From NCBI GenBank assembly GCA_964019055.1, contig OZ025221.1, positions 6,292,468 to 6,356,467 of the forward strand: DNA of 64,000 nucleotides, read 5' to 3'. Source of the stretch: Anthopleura xanthogrammica (Eukaryota > Cnidaria > Anthozoa > Actiniaria > Actiniidae). Below the pieces are notes generated by a model, which saw only the letters and a list, made by a program, of their open reading frames with translations, had not been told where the DNA came from and did not search any database. The position numbers and the translations under genes were made by a program. Numbering within the stretch: the first letter of the stretch is position 1; the number at the start of each line of letters is the position of its first letter. Of this stretch, positions 11,104-25,100 are shown in pieces.

Positions 11104-12416
11104 ATCGTTTATAGAACCCATATTGCAGTAAAAAAATTGAATTTCGAGGGTGGTCAGCAAAAAGAAAACATAAATATATACATAACACAGGTAACCCGGT
11201 AACCTGGTTACACTTAACTGCTACTTTTAACTAGAATTTGAGAGCTTGAGGAGTAACTGCAAAATTCAAAAGAAAATTATGCTCAAGAAAACCGAGTTTG
11301 TGCCTCCTTCAAAATGTAAAGTAAAAACTTATAAATAGAAGCAAATAGGTATTTTTTTTACACATTTACATATATGATGTTATTGTCTCACATGCATTGA
11401 TATATATATTGCAAATATTGCAAATATAATGCAAATATATGTAATCAGTAATATGTTGTTAAACAAACACTGCTTATAATGTTAAATGTGAGAAAGTGCA
11501 GTTAATGAGGTTAACAAGGATAGTGGGGTTAACGAGGATAGTGTCCCAATAGTGTTCTGTATATCAATGACGAAAGGTGACGGTCATCTTGGCAAGATTC
11601 ACTTGGTGTGACGGTCATGTGGTGCAGTAAAGTCAATATCATCAGGTCCAATGGCTACAATACCAAAAGGATTGATCTTTCTGTGGCTCATCTGTATGTA
11701 ACAATTTATAAAACTGATGTTAACCTGAAGGGACCGATCATTTATTACGTCGCGCGGGGGGGGGGGGGGGGGGGGGTTTCTGAAAAAAAACAACAACCTT
11801 GAGTACAATTTGTACCCCGGTAAATATATCTCAATTAAAAATGTACCCCCTCTTCATCGTTATTCAGGAAAAATGTACCCTTGTTAACGAGTTAATGCAC
11901 TGCATGATAGCATAAAACCTAAAACTGTAACCCCCAGTATTTTGAAAGTGCGAAAAAAATGTACCTCACAGTTTCAGTTGATTTTGAAAATTGTACCCCT
12001 GTCCCCTCTAAAAATACCGCCCACCCCCTCCACCCCCACCCCTACGACGAAATAAAATATCGGTCCCTAATGTGAATCATAATAGATCAACAAAGACCAA
12101 AGTTTAGTGCATTCCCACAATGCAACACTTAATAATTTTTTTGGGTATCCAAGGACATATGAATTCAGCATTAGAGGAACTTTGCTGACTATGCAAAACA
12201 AAAGCAGAGGGGATCTGGGGGCATGTGCACCATGAAATGTTTAAAATATGGTTTCTAGTAATGCTATTTCCTGCTATTCCCTATATGTTTATACTTCCCT
12301 GGGGATATTTTCGACAAAATTAGGGTTCAAATGACAGATGTAGAAAGCAACAAAATATTAATTATAGTAAATCTTGTCATTAAGAACAGTTGTCTTTAAT
12401 GTTGAATTTCTTGGGC

Positions 12417-12723
12417 TCCTTCCAGGGGAAGGGGTACTTCGGGTCATTTCATACGGGGATGCTCCGCACAGACTCTCGACCCCTTACCCTTTTCTATACC
12501 AAATTTCAGCAAAAAAGTACCCCTTTTATATACCTTTTTGCCTGTAAAGGTATCCCTTTCATATACCTTTGAAGAAAATATACCCCATTTTATACCAAAA
12601 CTCACAAATTTCCACCCCTTTGCTATACGTGCGGCCTGAAAAAAGTACCCCTTTTGGGCGGAGCATCCCCGTATAGTCCATTATAGGGAGTACCCCCCCC
12701 CCCCCCGGGTTCCTTACTTTGGT
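12417..12723. mobile_element. MITE in the last intron of the reductase gene
   Basis: ATACGGGGATGCTCCGC near 12451 is inverted as GCGGAGCATCCCCGTAT near 12659. G/C runs lie at the outer tips. Confidence 0.65.
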
Positions 12724-12871
12724 TTTGCTTTGCATAGTCATCAACACTGCTTTCTGATTATCAGCCAAGTAAGCAGGCATGAAAATACCACTAAGGTAAA
12801 AACTGCATCCCATAAATCAACTAATAGGGTCAGCCAAGACCTCATAATAGTGGCCTCCCCCAAAATCACTC

Positions 12872-13090
12872 CCTGGCATGGGCGGATCCAGGATTTTGTT
12901 AAGGGAAGGTGCAGGGCACAAAGTCAGCCAAGGGAGGGGTGCAACTTTTAGAATCAAACTGAAATAAAGCATTATTTCATATTGGGTATGTTCAATATAG
13001 GGGGACAAAGTTGCTCTGGAGGGGGGGGGGGGAGGGGGGGAGGGGGTGCACAGCCCCTGCACCACTCCCCTGGATTCTCCCCTGCCTGGA
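12872..13090. mobile_element. MITE of the GGGCGGATCCAGG family, copy 1
   Basis: GGGCGGATCCAGGATTTTGT at the left is answered by CCCCTGGATTCTCCCCTGCC at the right. Copies with the same ends lie at 20,452-20,526 and 58,450-58,616. A G-rich run occupies the right half. Confidence 0.7.
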
Positions 13091-13167
13091 ATCCATGCAA
13101 ACAAACAAAAAAATACTCTGAGTGGATCAGCGTGTGCTTCCCCCTCCTCCCTACATTTGAACTACTG

Positions 13168-13546
13168 ACACTCACAGTTCCCTGCACCATCTTGAAAGGT
13201 AGCCACGCTTTTACAGCGAATCAAGACGAATGATACGAATGATGGAGACATGTAAATAATTGTCCAAGGTGTTTAAGAAAGGTCTCTAGCATTGCAAGCT
13301 CTTGTCTGATCGTCTCTTTCAAGATGGTGCAGGGAACTGTGAAGGGGACTATCACATTTTACTTAGACTTTAGTCAGGGCTAAAAATAACAGCCTGTACC
13401 TGGACAATGTCTGGCCAAAATGGGAACCTTTGCTAGTTATTTTGACCAGTAAGTTGTTCAGTCAAAAACAAGGTATGACCAAGTTAAAACTAATTTGGCT
13501 GGTCATCATGACCGGTGACTGACCAGCTGTTATATTTAGCACTGCT
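13168..13546. mobile_element. Two small inverted-repeat elements in the reductase gene intron
   Basis: ACAGTTCCCTGCACCATCTT (13168) pairs with AAGATGGTGCAGGGAACTGT (13321). Just after it, CAGGGCTAAAAATAACAGCC (13375) pairs imperfectly with GCTGTTATATTTAGCACTGC near 13545. Confidence 0.55.
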
Positions 13547-14152
13547 ATCATATATCTTACTCAATACCATTCCTTACCTGATAATGTTTTTGGATGTGTT
13601 CTGGATCAACTGTTTCTGCTATCCCATCCATCTGGTAAAGGTCTCTAACAAATCCCCAGAGGTTTGGGTAATTGCTAACTATGCGTTTCTTGTTGCACTG
13701 CATGTGTTAAAAACATAAGTTACATCATTATTGACCTTTGTAAGAGTTCCTTCTTTGCCCATGAAAGGGCTAGATGAATCAATCCTTTGAATACGTGGGT
13801 AATTCATTCTATGGATTAACTTATTCAATTTTACATTATTGTACTCTTCTAAGTTTTTAACTTTTTTTAAATCTCTTAATTTGCATTTGAAATGTATTCT
13901 AAAATATTGGAGCAAAGTATACTTATCCTCCAAGAAATTGAGCGCGATTTAAAAACTTAGGTCAAAAAATGGAGAAAATAGGCAGTATTTTAATATTTTT
14001 GAATGCTATGACAACGTAAGCAAAATGATGTAAAATTTCAAAAAAAAATTACTCCTTAATTATCAGTGCTATTGACAAATTATCCATTTTTTGCTTTCAT
14101 CTCCATATCTACTAGTCTTTCATATGCAATACATATATTAGGATATTACATG

Positions 14153-14451
14153 GCCGCTTGGAATATATGAATTTTATCTTGGGGTGTTGATGTTATCTCT
14201 CACGAGTGAGCGCAGCAAACGAGTGAGAGATAATATCAGCACCAGAAGATAAAATATATTATTATCATTCATATTATTCATATATTATATGAAATCTTCA
14301 ATGAAAAATAATAGAAAATTTGGCTTTGGTCGAAATTTGACACCACCAGTGTTCATAAAAATCGTATCCCCACTGGTGGGAGTTGGGATATCAATCTTAT
14401 CATTTTGATGTCACTCAATATCACACTCTATTTCATATAATAAATAGATGA
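14153..14451. mobile_element. Hairpin plus inverted-repeat core element
   Basis: A long imperfect hairpin (14153-14262) is centred on GAGTGAGCGCAGCAAACGAG. To its right is a core whose ends ATTATATGAAATC (near 14287) and ATTTCATATAATAAA (near 14432) are inverted. The start GGATATTACATGG matches the copy at 57,520. It lies in the reductase intron between the FTEADIR and CNKKR exons. Confidence 0.6.
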
Positions 14452-14825
14452 TTTCAAATGATGTTTTTTTAAATGTTCAAAATTTTGCAATATTTATTTT
14501 TAGTAGTGACGTCATACTAAGCATTTAATGGATGAAAAAGTATCAAAATATGCTTTGTCCCGATGTGACACTATATCCAAAATTTGGTTCAAAACTACTT
14601 CTTGGAAGAAAAGATATGAAAAGTATTATATTTTCTTCACCCTTGGATGGCCGATTAGGGAGTAGTAAGTTGGCCCAAGCGTGTATAATAATCCTATCAC
14701 TGCCCTACCTTAAAATGTCCAACATAGGCCATATCAAATCTAACCAAGGTAACAAAAAGCCTGATATCTGCTTCTGTGAAGGTGGATCCAGTCAGGTATC
14801 TTGTCTTGGATAGGATGGTCTCAGC

Positions 14826-15026
14826 CTTGAAAGAGAGTGGATGAAAGAGAGTGGATGAAAGAGAGTGATAAAAGAGAGTGGATAAAAGAGAGTGGATGAA
14901 AGAGAGTGATGAAAGAGAGTGGGTGAAAGAGAGTGGATGAAAGAGAGTGGATGAAAGAGAGTGGATGAAAGAGAGTGGATGAAAGAGAGTGGATGAAAGA
15001 GAGTGGATGAAAGAGAGTGGATGAAA
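14826..15026. repeat. 14-bp minisatellite (GGATGAAAGAGAGT)n replacing reductase exons
   Basis: About 14 copies, some lacking GGAT, lie between the coding remnants of exon 1 and the FTEADIR exon. Read on the minus strand it is open (FHPLSFIHSL-type), which yields a spurious 197-codon ORF. Its pyrimidine-rich minus strand supplies the tract before the 14,825 acceptor. Confidence 0.9.
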
Positions 15027-15290
15027 GAATGTCCAGCCTTGTTCCAGCATCAACCAGTCGACTACAGTGTAAGAAATAACATTTTCTAGCCCTTTGAGCT
15101 TTCTCACAAACAAAGTTCGGCTAGCCCAAGGACAGGCGAGGGAAACGTAGAGGTGATAACGGTTGGTGTCTGGTGGGAATCGAGTCGATCCATCGGCCTT
15201 GATCCACTCACGGAAAACACTATCCGGTCTTAAGAACTCTCCCTTACTACTGACAGGAAAGGATAATCCTTGCACAGGATTATCAGACAT

Positions 15291-16763
15291 GTCTATCGCT
15301 TAGTGCACCTGTAAAATTTGCTGAGTCACAGAAAGGTCCCAGTGGACGGTGTCTAGTCAGTCCAGGGAGTCTAGCTTGTGTGTGAACACAGGAAGCCCAA
15401 GCATACGTATTTGGTTAATCTGGTTTGTTTTTAATAAATCTCGACAAAACTTTGATATGTTTTTTATTGTGTCTAAATTAGTGATTGTATGTAGGTTCAA
15501 TGCCCTAGGCACTTTTCAGGACTAACTTTTCAATTGTTTCCTTGGGTCCCCCTCCCCCCTAAACAATGTTGTTCTGGTACCAATCCCATACCCAGAGCAA
15601 CCCAGAGCCCACGTTCCTCTAGAGAACGAGAGCTCTGGGTACAAGATTGTTCTGTTAGGTTAATGACTTTTTGAGCCACTGAAAAGGGAGGGTCACATAA
15701 ATTTATGCTCATACAGATGCCCCTCAAAGCATTGGAAATTTCATTACAGATCCCTAACCCCCTTAGCAGCTCCTGCCTTTAGCAGTTATAAAACCCCCTC
15801 CAATTGAAATTACTTCCCTCATTTTCCAATTTTCATGGCGTTACAGCATTTAATAAATATGCTGCAAATATTTCCTCAAAAACACTGGAAATCGCATTTC
15901 GAGGGTCTCAATCTCAAAAGTTTTTCCCAATCAAAATTACGCTTCGTAGACCCTGCATAACAAAAATAGCAATTTTCTAAAAAAACCAGTCATATTCGAA
16001 AAGTCAAGAGGATAGACTGTACAGTGATTATGAATGGGAGGAATGAGCAAAAGATGTGTGAGCTAAAAATAATTTCATGTGAAAGGCCTGAACAAATATT
16101 TATTTGTAATTAATTTTCCCCCATACTTTTTCATATCACAGTAAAGCACTGCCATTTTTGAGAGGGGGTCAGGTTTAAAAATGTGTATACAAAGGGGGGT
16201 CATTTAAAATTTTAGACACAGGTAATTACCCAAAACCACCAGTCCCCCTCCAGATAAAAAATGAACGGGCCCTTTGATGAAAAAAGTAATGCACCTTTGT
16301 AGAGTGGGGATGCTAGGACACCCCTGGCTCCTCCACCACCTATGAAATGTGTGTTGGGGGATACCTTCCCCACCCCGTATCCACAGTACAATATTTTCAG
16401 TGCCTATAAAGTGCACAAAGTAACCCACGTGCACTGCAGGCATCGGCGCCACATCGTGCCTGGGGTTTGTTGGGCGGGTTACGCATAATCTTGATGTCAT
16501 TGGAAAGAAAGACTGCGTGCAAAGACAGGATTGGTTGTAATTCATACAATGCAAAGGATTGTGGGATATCTATTGTTATGTTACTTTCGTGTTCTATTTC
16601 TGGCACTGAGAATAGCATGGTATGGTATGGCCTATCTGACATAAGACTACTTGATTGTAAAAATATCTATTTTTATTGTTACCATATTATGTAAAAGAGA
16701 ATATTTTAACCTTGATTTATTTATGAAGGTCCATGAAATGCTGAGCAAGATATGGCTTTCAAT
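15291..16763. other. Gene-free stretch with a dispersed repeat
   Basis: No credible gene. Bases 15,640-15,755 (GAAAAGGGAGGGTCACATAA, ATGCCCCTCAAAGC) recur in inverse orientation at about 43,965-44,075, so this is a dispersed repeat. The ORFs at 15,530-15,727 and 16,204-16,694 look random. Confidence 0.45.
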
Positions 16764-16966
16764 AGACCGTTTTCGAATATGGCATCTATGACGTCAAATG
16801 AGGAGAATGAGAATGTCCCGGATGTCGGAACCCAATGATTTCCACTAGCAGAACACGGGACTTGATTGCTCCAGATTTCAAAACACAATCATTATCACTC
16901 ATAACATCCGGGACATTCTAGGACTCCTCATTTGACGTCGTAGACGCCATATTCGAAAAGGGTATA
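16764..16966. mobile_element. MITE with TTTTCGAATATGGC arms
   Basis: About 60-bp arms are inverted: TTCGAATATGGCATCTATGA at 16,769 and the matching reverse complement ending near 16,960, both containing GACGTCAAATGAGGAG and ATGTCCCGGATGT-type words. Confidence 0.7.
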
Positions 16967-17013
16967 TTTTTTTACATAAAGAGCAACCTAATGGACCAAA
17001 TTCAACCTCATAA

Positions 17014-17205
17014 TTGTGGTCCCAAAAACTATCCATACCCCACCATGGAGGAAATCAGAAAATTCCCAGGGGGTGGGGGGTCAGAGGAAAAACAAAATTA
17101 CAAGGTCTGTATGGAAAAAAATTGGAAATTCCAGAGGGATGGGGGATGTTTTTTCAAATATCTTCCATGGTACTGTGGGGTATGAATTTTTTTTGGGACC
17201 ACAAA
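17014..17205. mobile_element. MITE with TTGTGGTCCCAAAAA arms
   Basis: TTGTGGTCCCAAAAACTATC at the left is inverted as the TTTTTTTGGGACCACAA-type end near 17,204. CATACCCCAC and CCATGG occur within both arms. Confidence 0.65.
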
Positions 17206-17780
17206 ATAATTCCCCAAAATCCTATTATTGCACATTTGTTTTATCTAAAACTCTTTATAACCTATATAATTATTCAGATTTTTTAAATCACTATAATATC
17301 TATAACTTTTTTCCCTAAATTATTCTATATTGTGTTTATACCTCTGCAGTAAGAAGGGAACTCAAATAGAAGAGTTTGTACAGAAAAACAGTGCAAGGTC
17401 AAGATTTTGGTTTCAGCAAATGTTTCTTCGCCAGCTACCCTCTCCCTTCTGAATAACAACAGGGCCTTAGCCATATATTAAGTATGAAAGAGAGAGGAAC
17501 TGAGCCACTATCCTCCCCCTATACACTCTCTCCAGCCAAGGGAAAAGGCTTTTGCCAGTACAAACTAAATTGCTTTGTCTATCAAGAGGTTGAGATAACT
17601 TGGGAGGCAGTTTGATAGAAGGAAGGCTTTTTCAAACCATCCTCAAGCTATCCCAACCTCCTACATGTTATCAAATGCATAGCCATAGTAAATTGTTGCA
17701 TGATTCATTATCACTGAGGACCCTTGTAGTTAAGGAACCATCAATGCAAGCCTCAAATAAAAATTACCCTTACATACTAA

Positions 17781-18092
17781 TTACAGTGCGACGCGCCTTA
17801 CCGTAGCCACCCAACAAACTTTTTTACAAGTTAGCCAATCAGAAAGCAAGATCAGTAAATTTGCATGTGAATTTGCTTTGTTGTTACCGCAAAGATTTGA
17901 ACTTCGGAGCAAGAACTTGAAGAAAATGCTTAAAAATCTCTATTTCTAAAACCAGTTTTGCTCTTTTGACTTGCTAACACTTAATACTTTCATAGGCAGT
18001 CTTTTTCATGTGGAAATTTTTTGCAAGAAGTGATTTATAGTACTTGTACAAAAGTTTGCTGGGTGGCTACAGTAAGGCGCATTGCACTGTAA
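17781..18092. mobile_element. MITE with TTACAGTGC arms
   Basis: The 50-bp arms TTACAGTGCGACGCGCCTTA and on (17,781) and the reverse complement ending CACTGTAA (18,092) differ at only a few positions, so the element is fairly young. No gene is visible from 18,093 to 19,132. Confidence 0.75.
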
Positions 18093-19132
18093 GGATTATT
18101 GCCATAATCACCTATAAGCGACTTGCAGCTGGACAATAATATTTACAATAGTATGCATTGCAACAATTTTTGAGGCATAAGGCCATGCATATTAATCATT
18201 CAAATAGAAGCAAGCAAATATCTGATTACCATAAAAGATACAAGCTCAAACTTAAAGTTATATTTTGCAAGTGGTGAACTTGCAAAGAGTAAAAATCAGC
18301 AACATTCATTGAACAGATAATTCCTAACAATTGCTATCTATATTTACTCAGTATTTTTATTACTAGACCCACTTACATTTTGTAAGATTCTGCTTTTGTT
18401 TGAGTGTGTATTTTTTAGTAATACCAGAATATATTGAACAGATAAAAGAGAAAATCTTTGATAAGATTCAAAATCAATGCCAGTCAGCCCTACACCCAAC
18501 CTTACTAATGGATACTGGTGTTTTCAATGTTTTGCATCTGCTTTCAACACAGACTAGTCATTTAAGTAATTTTTCTTTAGGAAGAGATTGAGGTGTGACT
18601 GATATATATATAAAGGTCTTGCAATTAAATCCTAGCTGAGAGCCGAGTATGAGAACATTAATTAGAAATACATCTCAAATCCTTTGAAGTCCTAGTAATT
18701 AACTTCCAATCTGTGGGTTCAAACAACTGGCTTTGATTCTCAGGCAGAGAAATGTATGAAGTTGGAACTAATAAATTAAGTGTGAATTTGCTGACTTCAC
18801 ATGTGCATCTTATTTCCAACTATCAATTTTCTAGCTTGTCTATGGGTTTGTAGAATTTGGATAATTAAGGCAAAATTCACTTTCAAAGGCTAAAGAATCT
18901 TGGGGAGGGATTCTTATTAATCCCTCTCCAGAATATGTGACTACTTCAATCTAGCCTGAATTACTATATTGACAATAGAATTGAATTACTATATTTCTAA
19001 TGATTAAAAGAACATCTACGTTGTCAATATAATTATGAATCCTGGTTATACAGTAAAGTATGCCTCTATTTTCAAATTAATTAATATGTATAATTAATAA
19101 TACTACTAGTTCTAACATATTAATATCTAAGA

Positions 19133-22100
19133 TTAGTCTCCATCTGTCATTTGTAGGAATTGCGCATAAGCATCTCTTGTGTATTCCCCTTTAGAGTTAA
19201 AAGCAAACTTATAGTAGCTCCCATCAGCACAAATGGCTACAAAAAATGAGACAAATAGAAATTTAGAACATTATTGGCTAAATAAATACATATTTTGGTT
19301 CTTTGAGATTGATATTCAGTCTTGTCCAAGCTTTGGAATGAGAAATAAAAAGCTGTCTTTTCCAAATTACTATAACATAAGATTCAGTTTTGAAGTGTGT
19401 CATGGATTTAGCACTTTCGCGCTAAAAAAGCTGCTTTACATGAGCATTCTCACCTACTACAGTATTCTTCTCTGCACCAAATGCACAGATACAGTGTGGA
19501 TCCCCAGGAACTTGAACTCTGGAAAAACTCCATTTAGAACTAAAATACTTAGGTAGGAAACTAGCTGTAGCAAGACTAAAAAACACAAAAATACTTTTTA
19601 GTAAATTATTGGGATTGCTCTATTTTTACTGAACTACCGTCATAATACTTTGTTGAAATAGAATACTCATAACGACCGAAGTTTTGTCACAAAGTTTTGT
19701 CGTTGAAAAGTACATGTTGTCAGGGACAACATCAAAAGTATTGAACTGTATAGCGTGGGAAAAATTCGCGGTGACGTCAATATCATGCTTGATTCTTATT
19801 GAATACTTTTGATGTTGCCCCTGACAACATGTACTTTTCAACAACAAAACTTTGTGACAAAACTTCGGTCGTTCCAAGCTCAACTAAGAAGCGTAGTAAC
19901 TTGGGTTAGGTTTTTGTGTGGATAGTAAGTGTTTAGTAAGCTGACAGGAAGTGCTTGGCTGTTGTCTAAAATGTTCTACATTCTAAAGTGAAATTCCACA
20001 TGAAAATAAGAACCGTACACAAAGTCAATATACCTTGACTGTTTATTTTTCTTTGGGTCCTCTACAGCAAATATGTGTATTGTGCCATGATCACTTGATA
20101 CACACAGAAGCTCTGAATCATGGTTAAAATTTATGCTGGAAAACAAAAATATATTTATTTAACCTATGCTCTCCCAGTATCCACTAAAGGTGTCTGGAGA
20201 AAGAAATAAAAAGAAGGGAGGGAGAGGGGAGGCAGGGGAGGTACGTAGGGTTGAGTCCCCCAAAATCTTAATGGGGGGGGGGGGGGGGGGGAGGGGCTCT
20301 AGCCCCCCTGCCAATAGCCCCCTGCCTCTTCTGCCTTTAGCTGCAAGTGGGTCCCAAATTGATAAATTCTAGTCAAAACACAGCATTTACTTTGGCTATC
20401 AACAACAATATTAATATGCAATTTAAGAAAAGGTACAGTAACTGTATTCACGTCAGGAGTGGATCCAGGAGGGGTTGGGGGAAATTCCAACCCCTTAGCA
20501 AAAATCCTGGATCTGCCCCTGACAATGTATTTGATAGCTGCTTCATACCAATAAATGTTTGCACTTCCAGATCCTCTTCTTAATTCATGGAGTTGAACTC
20601 CATTGTTTGTATCAAAGACCCTTATTAGTGTCCCCTGAAACACAACATGACAGAATATCATGCACTAGTTAGTATAGGTTACACAAACCATAGCAAGCCT
20701 AGTATCTTCTTGTGCCAAACTATCTCCTGTTAAAAAAAGCCCCTAAATATGTATTACTGACAGTCATACATGTACAGTATGAGTTACGACCATTAGCTAA
20801 ATGATATAAATAATTTATTGTTTTAATGCCGAGGATCATGGTCGCCAAAGAAGGCAAAATAGTAGCAAAACAAATTAAATCACCATAAAATTTGGTTCAT
20901 GATATAGTGGAAAGTGAGAGCAGCTAAATATTACACTAAATATCCCGAATGAAAGATTTAGCCTTAATTTTTATTGTTCTTGTCCATGTAAACAAGCTGT
21001 GATGTCATAGTGAAGTAGTGATAGTGACCGACCCAGAGGTGAGTGGCAAGCACACTTGCACTCTGAGTTAAATAACTAGCTGAATATGATTAATTACTGA
21101 CTGTGATTCATATACTTAAGGCATTTACTACATGTACCTGCAGTATAAATTTGAAAAACATACTCATGATGATTATTCCAAAGTTGGTATTTTAACCCAC
21201 CTTTTCAGATGCTGTTGCCAGTCGTGTACCTTGTAAGTTCATAGAAATACAGCTCATGGCAGCTTCATGGGCTGCCACTTCTAAAGGAGGCCTTTCTGTA
21301 TTTGCAAGGTCCACTATCTGTACATGACCAGTCTTACGGCCTGGGAAAGCCAGCAAGGAATTGTTGCTACTTGGGCATAAAACACATAAACCTGAACAAT
21401 AAAAAATGGATTTTTTTGAACTCAAAGCAAGCTAGACTAATAGCAGTGTTCATGGTTTACAAACACTGAATCATGTCAGGGTGAACTTTCCTTTGCACTT
21501 AATTTGCCAAACACTGAACAGACAAGTTCTTTTTAATTCAGCAGCCAATAAAGCTCTGGTCTGCACATTAATAAACAATTTTTGGATGAGGCTGAGCATA
21601 ATATCATACATTAACATGTGTTATCTGCCAAAAACGTAGGCTGAGATTTAATTCTGTTTTCAATAGAATTAAGCAAAGTTCACACATTTCAAATTTCTAC
21701 AGGGGCATGGCCAGGGGGGCCATGGACCCGGGGCCCTCCTCAAACGTGTTTGCCATTATTTTGGTTGGCCGTTGTTTTGGTTGGATGTCAGGATTAAACA
21801 TCATAATTAATAGCAGAGGAATCCAAAGCAAAAGAATACTACAAAGCTAACATTTACCTTTAGGATTACTTGCTGTCTCAAATACATGAAGTTGTTGTGG
21901 GTTTTGTGTAAATGTAAAGACCTTGATCAAATTTTCCAGGACAACTACAATTCTGAGTCAAAAAAGATAAAAATCCAGCATATTACTAATAGATGAAATT
22001 TACAGTTACTGTTAGGTAGTATCCTTCATATTTTTGTATTAAATTGAAAAAATAAGGAATAGATCTACCACTTTAAAAAGGCTAAGATTTTTCTAATTCA

Positions 22101-25100
22101 GTTACTAGCTGGTCTGAGGCTATGGGAGCTGTAAGGAGCAAATTGTTGGAACATTGTAAATGTTTTGACAATACTCCTGTTTCGAGTTCTCTTTTACGCT
22201 GTGTTAGCCTCAAAACCGTGTAATATATTCTTTTATTCAGTAACAGCCCGTGGAAATTCAAGCGATCTGTGTGTAAAGAAGACAATAAAAATACTCTGAA
22301 ATTTCACGAGTTTTATCTAAATTTCTGCATAATTTACGCACAATTGAGGCTAACACAGCGTAAAAGAGAACTCGAAATGGGAGTATTATGATTCATAATT
22401 TTAGGAAATATCTCAGTCACTTGAGATACAGCAGTAATATACTTCAATGGCCAGATACTGGGCAACATACTGTAGTGTGTAGCCTCTAAAATCTCACGTC
22501 CAGGTTACAAGTTTATCTCATTCCCCAATTTTATCCTGGCAATAGATTGAAGATTTATTAATAAATTTATCATGATAAACATTTTTTTTTTTCAAACCTG
22601 TCTCTCCGTAGCTTGACAGCTTTTACATCAGTTGAGAAGTCAAGTTCAATGACACACTTTTTCTTTAGATCATCCCATACCATCACTGTTCATGCAAACA
22701 ACAAAAAAAGATTAAGCTGAGCCAACCGGGTTGCAGTTGTAGCTGTGTTTGCATATTTTTCCAGATGCTACAGTAAAAATCAAAAGTGTTGATACACTAC
22801 CTCATAATGTTGTAAAAATTAAGCATGCAGTGTAAGAAAAAGCACTTTAAAAATCGTATATAAACTAAATCCCCCCCTCCCCCATTCAGTGTTGTTCCTT
22901 GAGAATGTGGCTAGCTTACGGTACCCAACTTTGGCCATTTAGACAACATTGCAAGGGGAGGGGAGGGGGAGCGTACAGTGGACATCAGTCATTTCACACA
23001 GCCAATTTTGGGAGCATTATAGGGGTAGTGTATCAACACATTTCGATTTTTACTGTAGCTAGCTCACTACTCTCTTTTAATTTCACTGTACTTTTTCCTC
23101 TCATATCTTTAGTCTACTTGACTTGTACGAATAAGACTCATTCTATCCTTGATATTCAGGATTGAACCACCTACTGGTACATTTGCTGATATTGGGTATG
23201 TTATTTGTAATATATACAATATGAGTGGCCATGTTGTATCAGATATACAACCATGAGCCAAAGGCGAGTGATTGTATATCTGATACAACACGGACACAAA
23301 TATTGTATATTACTTATGAAACGTCTAGGTGTATACATTCATGTTCTACTAAAATTCTAAAGATAAAATTGAATTTGGCTGAGAAAATTGGAGTTAAAGT
23401 TTAAGCAAATCAGGACAATTTTGTATCAGATATACAACCTCCTCCACGGACAATGATTTCTATTGTGTTTTCCTCATTAATTATTCATGAGTTTTATAAG
23501 GTATTTTTTCATGAATAACTTACCTCTGGTGGGAGGATATTTAGGATTTCTACCGCCTCCAACAAGAGCTAAATAGTTACATCTGAACAGCATCTCAACA
23601 TGACCAATCCCTCCATCTGAAAAATCTTTGCAAACATCAACAAAGAGAGTGAATGAAAGGAAAATATTCATGGGATTGTGTGATTCCAGAAGTTATCCAT
23701 ACCCCCCTCCCCTACAGAGGAATTTTTATTGTGCTAATTTTTACAGATGTAATGTTGCGTTTGACAATGGCTCGCTTCCCTGAACTGATAAAACAATGAA
23801 CTGGCTTCTTTGTTATTGTTTGACTTGTGCACACTGCCCCTCAAATATTAGAAAAAATAATTTGAATGATAAAACAATTATTAAACACGGTTATCGTAAA
23901 ATATATTTTGCTCAACCTCGTCCAATAATTGCTTATTATCTGCCATACAACATGGGGCCTAATTTTAAAACATTTTTCTAACCTTAGTTTAAGTTTTTTC
24001 TTAATCTGACTTATAAACCGATTAAGTCAATGGCAGCTGTATTCTAACTAGTAGTTACTAGTAATACAAGCAACACTCTGTAACTTGCAATATGCAACAA
24101 TGTTGAGCAGCAAGTTGCACAATTTTGTTGCTCATATAACCACATCTTTACAGAGTGTCTTGTGCTAAATCCTTATGACTGTTAGGAACTGTTTTTTTAA
24201 TTTGTTAAAATTTCTAGTTCATAAGATTATTAATAAAACAATTTCAAGAAAAAATAGGTGCCCATTAGGTGCAAGTGTCTACTGCTTTATTAAATGGAAA
24301 GGTACATAGCAATGATTTATTTGATTGGCAGTAGTGTATCGCCTATTAACCTGTTGTGTCAGGCACGCGTGAAAAACGTCTGCGCATACTCCAAGTCTGT
24401 ATGCAAATTAGTCAAAAGCATCTTCGTGCTATTGTATAAATATACAAATCTGACTTTCACACTTGCCTAAAGAATAGTCTAAAGTTACAAAATGCCAAAA
24501 CTTAAAGTCAGTTCTTGAAACTTAAGGCTAATTTTTTTCATGTTGTCTTTACTTATACAGTACCCCGCAAATTTGTTTGTATACTTGGAGAAAACACGCA
24601 TTAACTTTCTCACTAACACTCTTGTAAATTCTTGGAAAGCATGCTGAAAGGCACGCATGTGCAAACGTTTTTCTTTAGCGTCGTTGTGTCCAAGGTTACA
24701 AAATATTGCTCATTGCTTTACAGTAGCTTTATTTTGCCTTATACTGTAACAATTACCCTGTCGTTCTTTTTCTTTCAGTGGATCACAGTTATATATCCTG
24801 AAACCATTCTCCATTCCACATGCAAAGCAGCCTGAATCAATAAACAAACAAAAGGATTTAATAACTAACAGATTTCAATATTTCATAAAATCTGGTTTTT
24901 TTCCTACAGAAAAATGTTTTAGATAAAATAATAATAAATAAATAAATAGAGATTATCACATGTTAAGAGCCTGATATCGTTTTTATTCACAAGTTTCCCG
25001 TCATATCGTGAACAAGTGATATCGTATCACTTCACTGATATTCACAGCTTTATTTCACGGATATCGACCCTAAATGTGTAATAAATGCGATTAACAGTGG

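Larger units (their letters stand above)
11599..15290 (-). pseudogene. Glutathionyl-hydroquinone reductase gene lacking its middle third
   Basis: Exon 1 (15290-15027, 88 codons) encodes the thioredoxin-fold start, with HLYVSLACPWASRTLFVRKL; Cys53 of the ACPW motif is the expected catalytic cysteine. Exon 14825-14709 (39 codons) carries YLTGSTFTEADIRLFVTLVR. Exon 13697-13578 (40 codons) reads CNKKRIVSNYPNLWGFVRDL and on. Exon 11691-11599 ends INPFGIVAIGPDDIDF. The last three are phase 0 with good splice sites, although the exon at 14825 uses an AAG acceptor. The family (YqjG/ECM4, GST superfamily) normally has 110-130 more residues between exon 1 and the FTEADIR exon, including part of the glutathione site. 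Here a 14-bp minisatellite fills that gap and exon 1 runs into it without a donor. It is either an inactivating deletion or a collapsed assembly. The family reduces glutathionyl-hydroquinones in the cytosol. Confidence 0.75.
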
